Shown here: positions 1-8,293 of the stretch, piece after piece
Layout of the letters: every line of letters begins with the position of its first letter
How positions within the stretch are numbered: the stretch's first letter is position 1
From: Ulvibacter algarum
Lineage (GTDB): Bacteria; Bacteroidota; Bacteroidia; Flavobacteriales; Flavobacteriaceae
Assembly (NCBI GenBank): GCA_947488905.1
Contig: CANLBJ010000001.1
Coordinates: 310,001 to 374,000 of the forward strand
Length of the DNA: 64,000 nucleotides
Direction of reading: 5' to 3'
Program-made: the position numbers and the translations under genes
Notes under the pieces: generated by a model
Told to the model about the DNA's origin: nothing
What the model saw: the letters and a program-made list of their open reading frames with translations, nothing else
Database searches by the model: none

Positions 1-936
1 CTAGCGCATCCAGATTTAAACTTTGTTTTTCCTGTAAACACTAATGATAAAATAAAGAAACATCCTGTTTCAGATTTGTTTCTACCTGAGTGGCGTGAGT
101 TTGTAGCAAACAACCCATACGGATCTGCTTTTGAGTGGCTTTCTTCTTTAGGTATTGCAAAAAAACAAGGAAACATAAAAGTAGATGAAGCACTAGAGAT
201 TGTAAAAAAATTGTCGCTAAAATCTTATGAAGGTGGTTATAAAATAATCATCATCTGGATGGCAGATACAATGAATACAGACTGTGCAAATAAAATATTG
301 AAGCTAGTAGAAGAGCCTCCAAAAAACACAGTTTTACTCTTACTTACTGAAAAAGAAGAACTTATATTAAATACCATCCGTTCTAGGTGTCAAAAACTTG
401 ATTTCCCTTTATTATCAGAGGCACAAATATCAAAACAACTTATTGATGTTCAACACATTGACGCCACAAAAGCACAAAACGTTAGTAGACTAGCTCAAGG
501 TGATTATGATAAAGCATTACAGCTTTTAGACGATGATAGCGATGACGGTCTTTTTGAACAGTGGTTTTTAACTTGGGTGAGAAACGCATTTTTAGCTAAA
601 GGAAATAAAAAGGCGATTCAAGCTTTATTAAAATGGAGTGAAGATCTTGCTAAAGAAGGCCGTGAAACTCAAAAGAAATTTCTCTCTTACTGTATAGAAT
701 TTTTTAGACAAGCATTGCTAAAAAATTATGGTGCAGAATCTTTAGTCTTTTTTAAAGCACACGATGCAAAATTTGATTTGAAAAAATTTGCTCCTTTTGT
801 TCATCAAAATAATATTTTTGAAATTACAGAACAACTTCAAGATGCTGCTTATCACATTGAGCGAAATGGAAATGCAAAAATCATCTTTGCAGATCTGTCA
901 ATTAAGTTAACTCGACTTATTCACAAAAAGCAGTAG
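1..936 (+). CDS. holB: DNA polymerase III subunit delta' (5' end outside window)
   Basis: Clamp-loader delta' subunit, an AAA+ family protein that helps load the sliding clamp during replication. The reading frame is open from base 1 (LAHPDLNFVFPV...), so the start lies upstream and 311 residues are visible. What is seen is the usual delta'/DnaX core: an Asp-containing segment (WMADTMN), then ANKILKLVEEPP and the SRC sensor motif (TIRSRCQKLDF), which family members share. The P-loop region is before the window. The C-terminal part is the helical collar domain. It is followed by a convergent methyltransferase gene. Identification rests on motif order and is firm at family level; DnaX gamma/tau is less likely because no long C-terminal extension is present. 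Confidence 0.88.
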   Translation, partial: LAHPDLNFVFPVNTNDKIKKHPVSDLFLPEWREFVANNPYGSAFEWLSSLGIAKKQGNIKVDEALEIVKKLSLKSYEGGYKIIIIWMADTMNTDCANKILKLVEEPPKNTVLLLLTEKEELILNTIRSRCQKLDFPLLSEAQISKQLIDVQHIDATKAQNVSRLAQGDYDKALQLLDDDSDDGLFEQWFLTWVRNAFLAKGNKKAIQALLKWSEDLAKEGRETQKKFLSYCIEFFRQALLKNYGAESLVFFKAHDAKFDLKKFAPFVHQNNIFEITEQLQDAAYHIERNGNAKIIFADLSIKLTRLIHKKQ

Positions 937-1085
937 TATTACTTTTTTCTATTGTTATAAAAAATATTATTTATATTTCTTATAAAACCAGCTCAAATAG
1001 CGATATCACAAAGAGCAGAACGCTAAATTTACGATACAGAACACCATCCACACCACAAAACGTGCTTAGAACGCTTTATTTTGCT

Positions 1086-1931
1086 TTAAGAGCCTTTTTT
1101 GAAGCAATAAATTAGAGAAGAATACTCTTTTGTACGTTTTGCCTTAATGTTAGATTTAAAACCAATCCAAAAAGCTTTTAATGAAAATGAAGCTCCCGTT
1201 TTATATTTTTCTGAAAGTAGACTTACATAAAAAGAATCAAACAACATGGGTTTGGTTTTTACAAGTTTTAAATTCTTCGGAAATATTCTTTTCATTGAAT
1301 CTTGAGAAAAATGCCAAAGATGTCTTGGCACATCAAAAGCTGCCCAGTACTCTTTATAATAATTTGCATCAAAAGATTTATAGTTAGGAACTGCAATAAT
1401 TAAATGTCCAGTATCATTTAAAAGTGACTCTAGTTTTTGGCAAGTTTCTTCTAAATTAGGAATGTGTTCTAAGACATGCCAAAGCGTAATTACATCATAT
1501 TTTTTACCAGCTACATTTTCAATTTCTTCTAGTAAATTAATTCCTTTTTTCTCAGCGAGATTTCTAGCTTGCTTGTTTACTTCAATTCCAGAAACCGTCC
1601 AGTCATTTTGTTTTGCAACATTTAAAAAATCTCCTGTTCCAGCTCCAATATCTAATAAAGACCCTTCACTTTTATTTAATTCTGAAATGAGCTTTACTTT
1701 GTTTTTAAGTGAATACGTTTTTACAGTTTGGTACAAAAAAGCAAATAATCCTTTCTTCTTATCTGTGTGTGAAATGTAATCTTCAGATTCATAATAGGAG
1801 GGAAGAGATGCTGCAGAAGGTTGTGGAGTTGTGATTAACATTTCTCTTTCTGCATCGTATTTCAATGTAAAAGACTCCCCAGAAACTAGGAAGTCTTTTA
1901 CGGTAATATCTACTTGTTTTTGTTCTTTCAA
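1086..1931 (-). CDS. class I SAM-dependent methyltransferase
   Basis: Probable methyltransferase of 281 residues. Motif I (LLDIGAGTG, residues 92-100) and the acidic end of strand 2 (GIEVN, Glu117) form the SAM pocket, and WHVLEHIPNL (151-160) is the motif typical of Methyltransf_11/23 type enzymes. The N-terminal 60 residues (YYESEDYISH) resemble the leader seen in flavobacterial methyltransferases placed near mnmG. The substrate cannot be told from the sequence; small molecules or cell-surface glycans are possible. Convergent with holB, and upstream of it lies a short spacer with a degenerate palindromic repeat. One copy of the CTTCGGAAAT motif lies inside the gene (1275-1284), read as Phe-Pro-Lys. 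Confidence 0.8.
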   Translation of the reverse strand: MKEQKQVDITVKDFLVSGESFTLKYDAEREMLITTPQPSAASLPSYYESEDYISHTDKKKGLFAFLYQTVKTYSLKNKVKLISELNKSEGSLLDIGAGTGDFLNVAKQNDWTVSGIEVNKQARNLAEKKGINLLEEIENVAGKKYDVITLWHVLEHIPNLEETCQKLESLLNDTGHLIIAVPNYKSFDANYYKEYWAAFDVPRHLWHFSQDSMKRIFPKNLKLVKTKPMLFDSFYVSLLSEKYKTGASFSLKAFWIGFKSNIKAKRTKEYSSLIYCFKKGS

Positions 1932-1968
1932 TTTTTGGTAATGTTATTATAGATTACTATGTCCATTA

Positions 1969-1981
1969 GAGTGCAGTCAAA
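1969..1981 (+). repeat. copy of the GAGYGCAGTCRA intergenic repeat
   Basis: GAGTGCAGTCAAA matches the core repeated at 21777, 21813 (inverted) and 26991. A degraded partner, CTGAGCGTAGCC, follows near 2030. It lies in the spacer between two minus-strand genes. Confidence 0.45.
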
Positions 1982-2097
1982 AACTTTCACGCATTAACAA
2001 AGTAGGTCTCAATCTTGGTTTATACTGAGCGTAGCCTTAGTACTCAACCGGACACAGTTCTAATAATTAAAATTATCTAAAAGGAATATTACTATTT

Positions 2098-2113
2098 CGT
2101 TCCACGTGAAACA
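2098..2113. other. parS: parS-like centromere site 1
   Basis: CGTTCCACGTGAAACA differs from the widely conserved parS consensus (TGTTtCACGTGAAACA) at the first base and at the fifth. It lies just past the stop codon of mnmG. ParB bound at parS organises the origin region for segregation by ParA and SMC. A second, better copy lies at the other end of the same gene. Confidence 0.75.
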
Positions 2114-2118
2114 ACTTT

Positions 2119-3990
2119 CTAACGCCCCATATATACTAACAACACAGATATATCATTAGGTGATACACCACTTATGCGTGATGCCTGAGAAACAGTTACA
2201 GGCTTAATCTTAGTTAGCTTTTCTGTAGCTTCAAAAGACAATGACTTTAATCTTGTATAATCAAAATCATCAGGGATCTTAATCCCTTCAAGTCTATTTA
2301 ACTTATCTGCATTGTTCTTTTCTTTCTCTATATAACCAGCATACTTTACTTGTATTTCTGCTTGTTGTAACACCTCTGTGTCAAGTTCGTTTTCTTTAAT
2401 AAATGCTTCTACTGCATCTATCTTTCTCATATCATCCATCGTGATATTTGGTCTAGAAAATGATCGAACCATCTTATCACTTTGTTTAACAAGAGCAGAG
2501 TTTTTAGCTTCTAAAATAGGGTTAATCACCTCGTGACTTACACTTGTATTTGTAAAAAAGTTTACAAAAGCATCACTCTTTTTTTGCTTAATTTCCATTT
2601 CGCGTAAACGATTTTCACTAGCTAAACCAAGATCATAACCTTTAGGTGTTAATCTAAAATCTGCATTATCTTGACGTAAAAGCGTTCTATATTCTGCGCG
2701 AGATGTAAACATTCTATAAGGCTCTTCTGTTCCTTTTGTGATTAGATCATCAATTAAAACTCCTATATAAGCTTCATTTCTTTTTAATATAAAAGGGTCT
2801 TTTTCTTGCACTAAAAGAGCGGCATTAATTCCAGCCATTAATCCTTGAGAAGCTGCTTCTTCATAACCCGTTGTACCGTTAATCTGTCCCGCAAAAAACA
2901 ATCCTGAAACTAATTTAGTCTCTAAAGTGTGCTTTAATTGTGTAGGAGGGAAGTAGTCATATTCTATTGCGTAACCCGGTCTAAAGAATTTCACTGCTTC
3001 AAAACCCGCTACTTCTCGCAATGCTTTAAACTGAATATCTTCTGGCAATGAGGTAGAAAAACCATTAATATAATACTCAACTGTATTCCATCCTTCGGGT
3101 TCAACAAACAATTGATGTCTGTCTTTATCTGCAAAACGATTAATTTTATCTTCTATAGAAGGACAATATCGTGGTCCTAAACTTTCAATAGTTCCATTAA
3201 ACATAGGAGAACGATCAAAACCTTCTTTAAGCATGTTATGAACTTGAGGACTTGTATACGTTAAATGACAATCTCTTTGTTTAGTTAATGGTTTTGTAGC
3301 GCTAGAATAAGAAAACTTTTCTGGTTGCTCATCACCAGGCTGTACTACCATTTTAGAAAAATCTAACGATCTACCATCCACACGAGGAGGAGTTCCAGTC
3401 TTCATTCTACCTGTTTCAAAACCAAGATCCACTAGTTCTTTAGTAATTCCTGTTGAAGCTCTTTCTCCTGCACGGCCTCCACCAAATTGCTTATCACCTA
3501 TATGAATCAACCCGTTTAAGAAAGTTCCATTAGTTAATACTACAGACTTACCTCTAGCAGTTAATCCTAATGAAGTTTTAACTCCAGTGATTCTACCATC
3601 TTCTACTACAAGACCTGCTACCATTTCTTGATAAAAATCAAGGTTTGGCGTGTTCTCTAATTTAAGTCTCCATTCTTCAGAAAAACGCATTCTGTCGCTT
3701 TGAACTCTTGGGCTCCACATAGCGGGTCCCTTAGATTTATTAAGCATCTTAAATTGAATAGCAGTCTCATCACTTATGATACCACTGTAACCGCCAAGAG
3801 CATCAATCTCGCGAACAATCTGTCCTTTTGCAATACCTCCCATTGCTGGGTTGCAAGACATTTGTCCTATATTTTGGAGGTTCATTGTAATTAGTAATGT
3901 GCTTGCGCCCATATTTGCCGCAGCTGCAGCTGCCTCGCCACCTGCGTGACCAGCACCAACCACTATTACATCATAGATTTTATCAAACAT
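2119..3990 (-). CDS. mnmG: tRNA uridine-5-carboxymethylaminomethyl synthesis enzyme MnmG
   Basis: FAD-dependent partner of MnmE; together they make the cmnm5 modification at U34 of certain tRNAs. The protein is 623 residues, the normal family length. The dinucleotide-binding motif GAGHAGGEAA sits at residues 12-21, and the family signatures MSCNPAMGGIAKG and YCPSIEDKI are clear. The C-terminal helical domain that contacts MnmE and tRNA is complete. The gene stands alone, is flanked on both sides by parS-like sites, and is preceded by a good -7 promoter element at 4072-4079. Location of mnmG (gidA) next to parS near the replication origin is a widespread bacterial arrangement. Confidence 0.97.
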   Translation of the reverse strand: MFDKIYDVIVVGAGHAGGEAAAAAANMGASTLLITMNLQNIGQMSCNPAMGGIAKGQIVREIDALGGYSGIISDETAIQFKMLNKSKGPAMWSPRVQSDRMRFSEEWRLKLENTPNLDFYQEMVAGLVVEDGRITGVKTSLGLTARGKSVVLTNGTFLNGLIHIGDKQFGGGRAGERASTGITKELVDLGFETGRMKTGTPPRVDGRSLDFSKMVVQPGDEQPEKFSYSSATKPLTKQRDCHLTYTSPQVHNMLKEGFDRSPMFNGTIESLGPRYCPSIEDKINRFADKDRHQLFVEPEGWNTVEYYINGFSTSLPEDIQFKALREVAGFEAVKFFRPGYAIEYDYFPPTQLKHTLETKLVSGLFFAGQINGTTGYEEAASQGLMAGINAALLVQEKDPFILKRNEAYIGVLIDDLITKGTEEPYRMFTSRAEYRTLLRQDNADFRLTPKGYDLGLASENRLREMEIKQKKSDAFVNFFTNTSVSHEVINPILEAKNSALVKQSDKMVRSFSRPNITMDDMRKIDAVEAFIKENELDTEVLQQAEIQVKYAGYIEKEKNNADKLNRLEGIKIPDDFDYTRLKSLSFEATEKLTKIKPVTVSQASRISGVSPNDISVLLVYMGR

Positions 3991-3998
3991 ATTGTAAT

Positions 3999-4014
3999 TG
4001 TTCCACGTGAAACA
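3999..4014. other. parS: parS-like centromere site 2
   Basis: TGTTCCACGTGAAACA fits the parS consensus TGTTNCACGTGAAACA exactly (N is C here). It lies in the 5' leader of mnmG, between the predicted promoter and the start codon, so ParB binding could also affect mnmG transcription. That regulatory role is inference. Confidence 0.85.
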
Positions 4015-4071
4015 TTATAGAAAAATCATCTAGTTTAAAGAATATCTTTATTTCGATTAAATTTCAGCCCG

Positions 4072-4079
4072 CAAAGATA
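4072..4079 (-). promoter_or_regulatory. predicted mnmG promoter, -7 element
   Basis: Read on the minus strand this is TATCTTTG, a perfect match to the Bacteroidota -7 consensus TAnnTTTG. It is about 80 bases before the mnmG ATG. No clear -33 TTG was found at the usual distance. Confidence 0.5.
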
Positions 4080-4134
4080 CTTAAATATCTCTATTTCAGT
4101 GAGTTAAAAATGTATTTTATTGATTTTAAGCGCT

Positions 4135-4551
4135 TTATAGATTGCTTAGAAGTTTTAACGCTTCGTTTTCTTTGTTTCGCATTAAAAGAGCCTCTTCTTC
4201 TGTCTTGTCTTTGTATTTACAAAAATGAAGCATACCATGTATAATCACACGATGCAATTCATCTTCAAAAGATTCAGAAAACTCTTTAGCATTTTCGCGT
4301 ACGCGTTCTACAGATATATATATTTCACCATGAATTTGGTCTCCTAAACTATTATCAAAACTAATTACATCTGTTAATGTATCATGATCTAAAAATTGAA
4401 CATTTAATTTATGTAAGTATTCATCATCACAAAAAATATAGGAAACTTCTCCTAGTTCGTGATTCTCTTCTGCGATAACTTGAGATATCCAGGCAGATAT
4501 CTTATCTGCACCTGTTAGCTCAAAATCTGTTTCTGTATAAAACTCAATCAT
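4135..4551 (-). CDS. ybeY: rRNA maturation endoribonuclease YbeY
   Basis: Metal-dependent RNase acting in 16S rRNA 3'-end maturation and ribosome quality control. I chose the ATG at 4549-4551 (138 residues, MIEFYTETDF...) over an upstream in-frame ATG at 4611. The shorter form has the usual family length and overlaps the preceding stop by 8 bases, a typical coupled start. The signature HGMLH is at residues 105-109. The third zinc ligand of the proteobacterial motif (HGxLHLxGYDH) is not His: Asp115 stands there and Lys replaces the Gly and the Asp before it. As I remember, Bacteroidota YbeY usually reads YKDKT here, so this is a lineage feature and not decay. Confidence 0.9.
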   Translation of the reverse strand: MIEFYTETDFELTGADKISAWISQVIAEENHELGEVSYIFCDDEYLHKLNVQFLDHDTLTDVISFDNSLGDQIHGEIYISVERVRENAKEFSESFEDELHRVIIHGMLHFCKYKDKTEEEALLMRNKENEALKLLSNL

Positions 4552-7500
4552 TGGTCTTGAAATATTCTTGTACTTTTTGTTTAAATTCTTGTCGCAAAGG
4601 TAATGCTTCACGATTCAAAATTTCTGTAGTATTAAAGTACTTTTTTACATCTTCTGGAGAGAGACGTTTCTTGTTATTAAAAGAAGATTTATTTGTTATA
4701 GATTCTCTCTTGCTGTCTTGACCTTGTTTGAGGTCTGCGTCTTCTAATTTTAATAATTCATAATTGAGATTTAGCATTTTTTCAAGTGTTCTTCTATTAA
4801 AACCTTTATCAAGAAGTTGCTGTTCTACAGCTTCCATTTTCTTTAAAATGTCGCCCCCTTTACCGTCAAGTCCTTCTTTGCTTAGTCTATCTTGAAGTTC
4901 TTGTCTTAATTGTTGCTGTTCTTTATAAATCTCGTAAAGCTCACCATCATTATTTTCGCTTTCTCCTGGTTTGTCACCATTTTCTCCCTCTTTACCATCT
5001 TTGCCACCACTACCTTCTCCTTGGCCTTGGCCTTCTCCCTGACCCTCACCTTGACCTTCTCCCTCTCCTTCGCCTTGTCCCTGACCTTCTCCTTCGCCTT
5101 GACCTTGTCCTTCGCTTTCTCCTTCACCTTGACCAGGTTTTTCACCTTCTCCTTCACCCATTCCTTCTTTCATTTTTTCTGAAAGGCTCTCTTGCTTTTT
5201 CATTATATCTGGCAATTGGAAACCCTCACCATCTCCCTGTCCTTTTCCTTGACCTTGACCTTTTCCTTTACCTTGTCCAGAACCTTGCATCTGCATTTGC
5301 ATACTATTAAGCATACTAGAAAGTAAAACGGCAAGCTCGTTTGCTCCAGCAACCGTATATTGCTGGCTCGATATCCCTTGGCGCATCTGGTTCTCTGCTA
5401 GACGTTCCATAGCTTTATTGATGTTATAATCTATATCTGTAAGTGATTCATTGATCTTATCACCTATAAGTGGTTGACGTAGCGATAATGCAAAAAGGCT
5501 ATCATCAATATGCTTAAAGTTCTGCTTTAGTTCATTCTGTTTATTTAATGTTTTACCAAAAATTGAACTTCCATAATCAATTGATTTAAAGTCTTCCATA
5601 TTATCTTCTTGCTCAAAAGAAAATACAACAAGATTATCGACGATCTGGCGTAACATATCTATATCTTCTTCAACACCCTCCATAGCAGCACCAGCCATCA
5701 TAGATTGCATTTGAGCTCCCATTTCTTTCATTCTCTTACCTGCCTTTTTCTGACTTTTTGAAGCGCCGCCTTTTTCACCTTTTTCTAGGCTATCTGTTGC
5801 TTTTTGTTGTTCATCATCAACTGTTTTTTCGCCACCCAAATCTTCTGGAATATCCATAGGTTCTTTAAGCTCTTCATTTTCTTTCTTGAGATCTTCCTTT
5901 TCTTTTTTATAGTCCTCAAACTTTTCATTTAATTTTTCCTGCTCCTCTTTTGTATTTTCATTATCAGGTTTGTCTGCTAATTTTTCTTGTTCTTCACCTA
6001 ACTTAAAAATATGCTCTGCAAGTTTCTCTGCTTTCTTAGTGACGTAATAGCGCTTTGTTAACTCTAATAACTGTTCAAGGTTTTTCTCTTGTGTTTTATT
6101 CTGCTTCTTTAATTTATCTAGTTTTTCTGAAAGCTCTTCTTTATTTAACTCTTGTAGTTTTTCTTGAACTTTTTGTAACTCTTCAAGTAATTTCTCATTT
6201 TCTTTTAACCGTTCTTCATTCTCTTCAAGTCGCTCTTTTAGTTGTTCTTTAAAAGGATCTTTCTCTTCATTGTCTTTCTGAAAGTTTTCAAGATTCTCTT
6301 TAAGCTCTTCATTAAAGTTCTTCATCACATCTTCTTGCTGCTTCTGGCGATTTAAAAACTCTTCTAACTTTTTCTTATCGTTAAAGTTTAGTTCTTTCTT
6401 TTCTTTTTGAGTTTTTGCCAACTCTTCAAGACGCTTGTCTTGTTTTTTAAACTCATCTAATGACTTATCAAGTTCTTTAATAGTGTTTTCTTGCTCTTGT
6501 AGTTGTTCTTGCTCTAGCTCATCTTCGGTAAGTTTTCTGTAACTGTAGATAGAAGATTTGCTAGATTTATTTTTGTGTACAGCATCATTATCAAAAACTT
6601 CAAAGTAGTACTCATAGGCAACACCTGGGGACAATTCTAACTCTCCAGGAAAAACATATGTAAATTGATCTATACTCCCTTTATTTACAGGCAATGAAAC
6701 AATATTTCTATTAGTTGTTTCTCTTTCTGGATAATAAACGAGTTGTAATTTTGTAAGGCCGTAGTCATCGCTCACGTTTCCGAGGTAATAAAACTCATCT
6801 CCTAAAACGGTACTCTCCTCTTTTGTCTGTACCTCAATCTCTGGGTACTCATCACGCACTATGTTTAGTGTAAATGAAAGGTTTTCATAATCTTTTAATG
6901 CCGTGTTTGAAGTAGATATAGCATAGTCCATCCTACTATAAACACCACGTTTTAAATTAAACTGATCTAGGTCTTTAGAAAATTGATAAGACGTGTCTCG
7001 CAACTTTAATGCTACTTGATCTGTGTTTTTTGTGTCTACGTTCCAGGTTACTCGCGTTCCTTCTGGTACAATAGCATTACCTGTGCTTTTTAATGTTTCG
7101 TTGCTTTTACCTGTATAATTAGGATAGTTTAACTGCATTGTAAAACCAAGTAAAGAAGGGGTTTTAACAACATCTACTGTGTATGGTTGTGATGTCACCT
7201 TATTTGCTTTAAGTCTAAACTCAATAGGTTCTGTGGGTTGAGAAAATGTATACTCAAACAGTCCTGGTGAGGTCTGTCTTAAAAAATAGGTCTCGCCATT
7301 ATATGTGATACTTGCATTTTCTGGAACTACTTCTCCTTCTGTTCTTGCCAGAATAGTAAAACTTTTATTTTCAATAGCATTCAAATCTTCATTAAGCACA
7401 AAAAAAGTGAAAGGTGCTGGGGGCTCATATGCAGTGTCATAGTTTACCACTCGCTCATAGCTGCTAGAAAACATGTCTTTGTCACCAAGTACACTAAAAA

Positions 7501-7993
7501 GTAAAAATATAATTATCGGGATTGCGGCATACTTAAGATACTTAGCATTTGTCTTAAAATTAACCGCCTTTTTAAAAGGAATAGGATCCATCTCACCCAC
7601 TTTCTGGTCTATACTCGCGGCGAGTAATTCTGATTCTCTAATGTTTTGGTTTAACTGTATAACATTCAACAACTTATCATTCACTTCTGGAAAGTGATTT
7701 CCTATGAGTTTTGAAGCCTCTTCGTGACTCAAACCCTTTTGTAGCTTAAATAATTTAGCTAACGGAAACGCAATAAAGCGAATAAAAAGCCCAATCTCTA
7801 CCGCGACAAATGTCCAGAACAAAACCGTACGTCCCGTTTGTGGTAACCACAGAAAATACTCTATAATTAGAGTGATTAAAAGATATAATAACCCAATAGC
7901 AAAAAAGAGGATAGCCCCCTTTATCAACTCATTAGTGTAATACTTTTTTATAAACTGCTCCAGTTTTTGCTGGATGATGCTAAAATTACTCAT
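4544..7993 (-). CDS. DUF4175 family large membrane-anchored protein
   Basis: 1149-residue protein of unknown function, of the DUF4175 family common in Bacteroidota. Two membrane helices at about residues 24-48 and 53-78 and a third at about 152-167 anchor it. A beta-rich extracytoplasmic part follows to about residue 490. Next comes a very long charged helical/coiled-coil stretch of Glu, Lys and Gln (about 495-740), then a helical segment (about 750-890). A striking Gly-Gln-Glu low-complexity run covers about residues 904-1000, and a conserved C-terminal tail (SKRESITNKSSF...) ends the protein. It is co-transcribed with ybeY, overlapping it by 8 bases. The other-frame ORFs in the low-complexity stretch are artefacts of its composition. 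Function not known. Confidence 0.85.
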   Translation of the reverse strand: MSNFSIIQQKLEQFIKKYYTNELIKGAILFFAIGLLYLLITLIIEYFLWLPQTGRTVLFWTFVAVEIGLFIRFIAFPLAKLFKLQKGLSHEEASKLIGNHFPEVNDKLLNVIQLNQNIRESELLAASIDQKVGEMDPIPFKKAVNFKTNAKYLKYAAIPIIIFLLFSVLGDKDMFSSSYERVVNYDTAYEPPAPFTFFVLNEDLNAIENKSFTILARTEGEVVPENASITYNGETYFLRQTSPGLFEYTFSQPTEPIEFRLKANKVTSQPYTVDVVKTPSLLGFTMQLNYPNYTGKSNETLKSTGNAIVPEGTRVTWNVDTKNTDQVALKLRDTSYQFSKDLDQFNLKRGVYSRMDYAISTSNTALKDYENLSFTLNIVRDEYPEIEVQTKEESTVLGDEFYYLGNVSDDYGLTKLQLVYYPERETTNRNIVSLPVNKGSIDQFTYVFPGELELSPGVAYEYYFEVFDNDAVHKNKSSKSSIYSYRKLTEDELEQEQLQEQENTIKELDKSLDEFKKQDKRLEELAKTQKEKKELNFNDKKKLEEFLNRQKQQEDVMKNFNEELKENLENFQKDNEEKDPFKEQLKERLEENEERLKENEKLLEELQKVQEKLQELNKEELSEKLDKLKKQNKTQEKNLEQLLELTKRYYVTKKAEKLAEHIFKLGEEQEKLADKPDNENTKEEQEKLNEKFEDYKKEKEDLKKENEELKEPMDIPEDLGGEKTVDDEQQKATDSLEKGEKGGASKSQKKAGKRMKEMGAQMQSMMAGAAMEGVEEDIDMLRQIVDNLVVFSFEQEDNMEDFKSIDYGSSIFGKTLNKQNELKQNFKHIDDSLFALSLRQPLIGDKINESLTDIDYNINKAMERLAENQMRQGISSQQYTVAGANELAVLLSSMLNSMQMQMQGSGQGKGKGQGQGKGQGDGEGFQLPDIMKKQESLSEKMKEGMGEGEGEKPGQGEGESEGQGQGEGEGQGQGEGEGEGQGEGQGEGQGQGEGSGGKDGKEGENGDKPGESENNDGELYEIYKEQQQLRQELQDRLSKEGLDGKGGDILKKMEAVEQQLLDKGFNRRTLEKMLNLNYELLKLEDADLKQGQDSKRESITNKSSFNNKKRLSPEDVKKYFNTTEILNREALPLRQEFKQKVQEYFKTND
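4990..5285 (-). repeat. degenerate hexamer repeat encoding Gly-Gln-Glu low complexity
   Basis: The DNA consists of imperfect 6-base units (CCTTGN/CCTTCN as read on the plus strand) in two blocks broken by a unique stretch at about 5160-5220. They encode alternating Gly with Gln, Glu or Lys. Such tracts change length easily by slippage, so strain-to-strain length variation is likely (inference). Confidence 0.8.
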
Positions 7994-8136
7994 ATATCGC
8001 CTGCGTGTGCTAAAAACTTCTAAATTACAACAATATTGTTACAGCAAAAAATAAGCCGTAATGAGCGCTGTAACGCCATATAAGTTGTTTTTAACAAAAG
8101 TACATTAACTATGGTTGGGGATATTACTTATTATTT

Positions 8137-8146
8137 CTTCGGAAAT
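8137..8146 (+). repeat. CTTCGGAAAT motif copy
   Basis: Exact copy of the over-represented 10-mer. Here the flanks also allow a 6-bp stem closed by a UUCG loop (TATTTC/GAAATA), but most other copies lack that stem. It pairs in inverted orientation with the copy at 8199. Confidence 0.8.
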
Positions 8147-8198
8147 ATGAAGGGTTTGCTAAAAGTGAGGTGTTAACTAACAATTTTAAAACTTTAAA

Positions 8199-8208
8199 AT
8201 TTCCGAAG
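8199..8208 (-). repeat. CTTCGGAAAT motif copy, inverted
   Basis: ATTTCCGAAG on the plus strand. It lies 52 bases from the plus-strand copy in the same spacer and is the only close opposed intergenic pair in the window. Confidence 0.8.
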
Positions 8209-8264
8209 CAAAACTCCTTAAAATTATACTTCACTGATTATATACCTAACTGATTTTATCTCCT

Positions 8265-8272
8265 TATTTTTG
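8265..8272 (+). promoter_or_regulatory. predicted gltX promoter, -7 element
   Basis: TATTTTTG matches TAnnTTTG and is 21 bases before the gltX ATG, giving a very short leader. No convincing -33 TTG at the expected distance. Confidence 0.5.
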
Positions 8273-8293
8273 CAGCCCTAATAAAAAGATAAA

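Larger units (their letters stand above)
7994..8293. other. 300-base divergent spacer DUF4175 / gltX
   Basis: No gene is visible. The spacer separates two divergent genes and must hold both promoters; only the gltX -7 element is clear. It carries two CTTCGGAAAT copies in opposite orientation (8137-8146 plus, 8199-8208 minus). The short palindrome AACAATATTGTT lies near 8029. Confidence 0.6.

Noticed and set aside
1181-1779. Plus-strand ORFs opposite the methyltransferase gene
   Set aside because: Shadows of the real minus-strand gene; composition and lack of motifs give no support.
4906-5182. ORFs of 83 and 90 codons in other frames of the DUF4175 low-complexity region
   Set aside because: They arise from the hexamer repeat being open in all frames; they have no independent start signals or sensible protein features.
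4990-5285. Tandem repeat suspected as a CRISPR array
   Set aside because: Units are 6 bases long and in frame with a long protein; there are no spacers and no cas genes.
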